Assembly (NCBI GenBank): GCA_015057055.1
Contig: SVFE01000013.1
Span: 1 to 51,198 of the forward strand
DNA length: 51,198 nt
Origin: Lachnospiraceae bacterium
GTDB lineage: Bacteria > Bacillota > Clostridia > Lachnospirales > Lachnospiraceae
Direction: 5' to 3'
Positions 50,571 through 51,198 of the stretch are shown one piece after another (positions within the stretch are counted from its first letter, which is position 1; every line of letters starts with the position of its first letter). The translations under genes were made by a program, and so were the position numbers. The notes beneath the pieces were generated by a model. The model was not told the DNA's origin and searched no databases. It saw only the letters and a list, made by a program, of their open reading frames with translations.

Positions 50571-51198
50571 CTATTCTCCAAACTTTTCACGATATATTTT
50601 TTGTATCAGCAAATCCAAATCCGAATAGCATTTTTCAAATTCATTTCCCGGATTGTCTCCCATTATACCACGGTTTTTTTGCAGCGTAAGCAATTTATTG
50701 ACCCGGTTTTCGATTTCCCCTTGCCGGGCTTTGTCCACCACCGGAATGGGGAAGTTTTCAATGTGCCTTCGCAGGAGTTTTACGGAATCAAAGGCCGTGG
50801 TGAAATAAAAACGGGCTACGGAGCTGTTCAAAAAGGCGAGCACATATTTGGCCGAGCAGTCCGGTAAGTTCGGAAGGATGATATTGCAGCTGTTTAGGGA
50901 CAGCCGGCCTTCTTCGTCGTAGGAAAAAACCGGTGTGTTTCCGATGAAACGATAGAGGATTTTTCCGCCGGCCCGGTACAATTTTTCCGGCGCGCATTGC
51001 TGGAAGGCTTCCGGTGAAAATACCAGATAGGAAAAATCGCCGGTAAAGCCGTAGGGTATCAGGTTCTCGCCCCGGATTACGATTTCTGCAGAGCCGTCTG
51101 AAACGGCAGGGGAATCCTTGGTCAGCAGGTGTTTTTTGTTATCGCCGGTTACGATTCCCAGGGCAAAATCTGCCTGCCCTTTCAGTGTGACGCATCCC
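50571..51198 (-). CDS. C-terminal part of a TaqI/type IIG-like DNA methyltransferase-restriction protein (cut by window edge)
   Basis: The minus-strand frame is open from the window edge to TAG 50573-50571, about 208 residues, so only the end of a larger protein is seen. It matches TaqI-like C-terminal specificity domains: LGIVTGDNKKHLL, EIVIRGENLIPYGF, KLYRAGGKILYRFIGNTP, NSCNIILPN, KYVLAFLNSSVARFYF, LRRHIENFPIP. This domain chooses the DNA target. The methyltransferase and any nuclease domain would lie beyond the window. Confidence 0.75.
   Translation of the reverse strand, partial: GCVTLKGQADFALGIVTGDNKKHLLTKDSPAVSDGSAEIVIRGENLIPYGFTGDFSYLVFSPEAFQQCAPEKLYRAGGKILYRFIGNTPVFSYDEEGRLSLNSCNIILPNLPDCSAKYVLAFLNSSVARFYFTTAFDSVKLLRRHIENFPIPVVDKARQGEIENRVNKLLTLQKNRGIMGDNPGNEFEKCYSDLDLLIQKIYREKFGE

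Noticed and set aside
1-51198. CRISPR arrays, rRNA and tRNA genes
   Set aside because: No regular spaced repeats and no recognisable tRNA or rRNA sequence were seen on either strand by eye.

Overview
The window reads as the chromosome of a low-to-moderate GC Gram-positive of the class Clostridia, most like a Lachnospiraceae gut anaerobe. The basis is the strong AGGAGG-type ribosome sites, MecA, HflX, acetate kinase, a three-domain prolyl-tRNA synthetase, many small zinc-ribbon membrane proteins, and secreted proteins with Ser/Glu/Asn-rich linkers. No rRNA, tRNA or CRISPR array was seen.

Layout. 1-1694 (minus): a partial membrane protein and a membrane-anchored phosphodiester glycosidase. 1862-8999 (plus): a tight operon of two 7TM-type/degenerate-GGDEF/EAL proteins (the first catalytically dead, the second intact), a rhomboid protease, a flavodoxin-SCP2 protein, a HIT protein and a response regulator whose phospho-acceptor Asp is replaced by Glu. 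8971-10690: an AT-rich island bounded by an imperfect 29-bp direct repeat that overlaps the 3' end of the response regulator. It holds a type I toxin/antisense-RNA locus, a mobilization-like remnant, a HAD hydrolase and a repeat-rich right end, but no recombinase. 10693-17469: a broken secreted-peptide gene, an XRE regulator, a large CBM2-like/subtilase secreted protease, a lipoprotein and an SH3 lipoprotein. 17619-22251: housekeeping genes (pseudouridine synthase, AI-2E-type permease, proS, ackA), then mecA on minus. 23136-23817: a long intergenic with a candidate structured RNA and a small ORF, followed by a GH18/SH3 protein and a PAS-GGDEF-EAL protein. 27625-31322: a heterodimeric ABC exporter with one degenerate ATP site.

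The most striking region is 31462-39217. A small serine recombinase lies 5 bp upstream of a ~125-bp segment flanked by 19-bp perfect inverted repeats. Each repeat is an 18-bp dyad with an asymmetric central dinucleotide, the form expected of serine-invertase crossover sites. Inside is a good promoter (TTGAAA-N17-TATGAT) that points away from the next operon in this orientation. That operon encodes a transmembrane Ser/Thr kinase with an extracellular sensor, a soluble FHA protein, two PP2C phosphatases, a secreted-side trypsin-TM-cytoplasmic FHA protein and a stalk-TM-FHA protein. I infer a phase-variable membrane phospho-signalling system, captured here in its OFF orientation.

39284-51198: a minus-strand zinc-ribbon membrane operon, an alpha/beta hydrolase with four tandem Shine-Dalgarno repeats, a condensation-type acyltransferase with a DUF6320-like membrane partner, a SARP-type response regulator, an NYN/OST-HTH protein, ddl, murF, hflX, and on minus plsC and the end of a TaqI/type IIG-like restriction-modification protein cut by the window edge.
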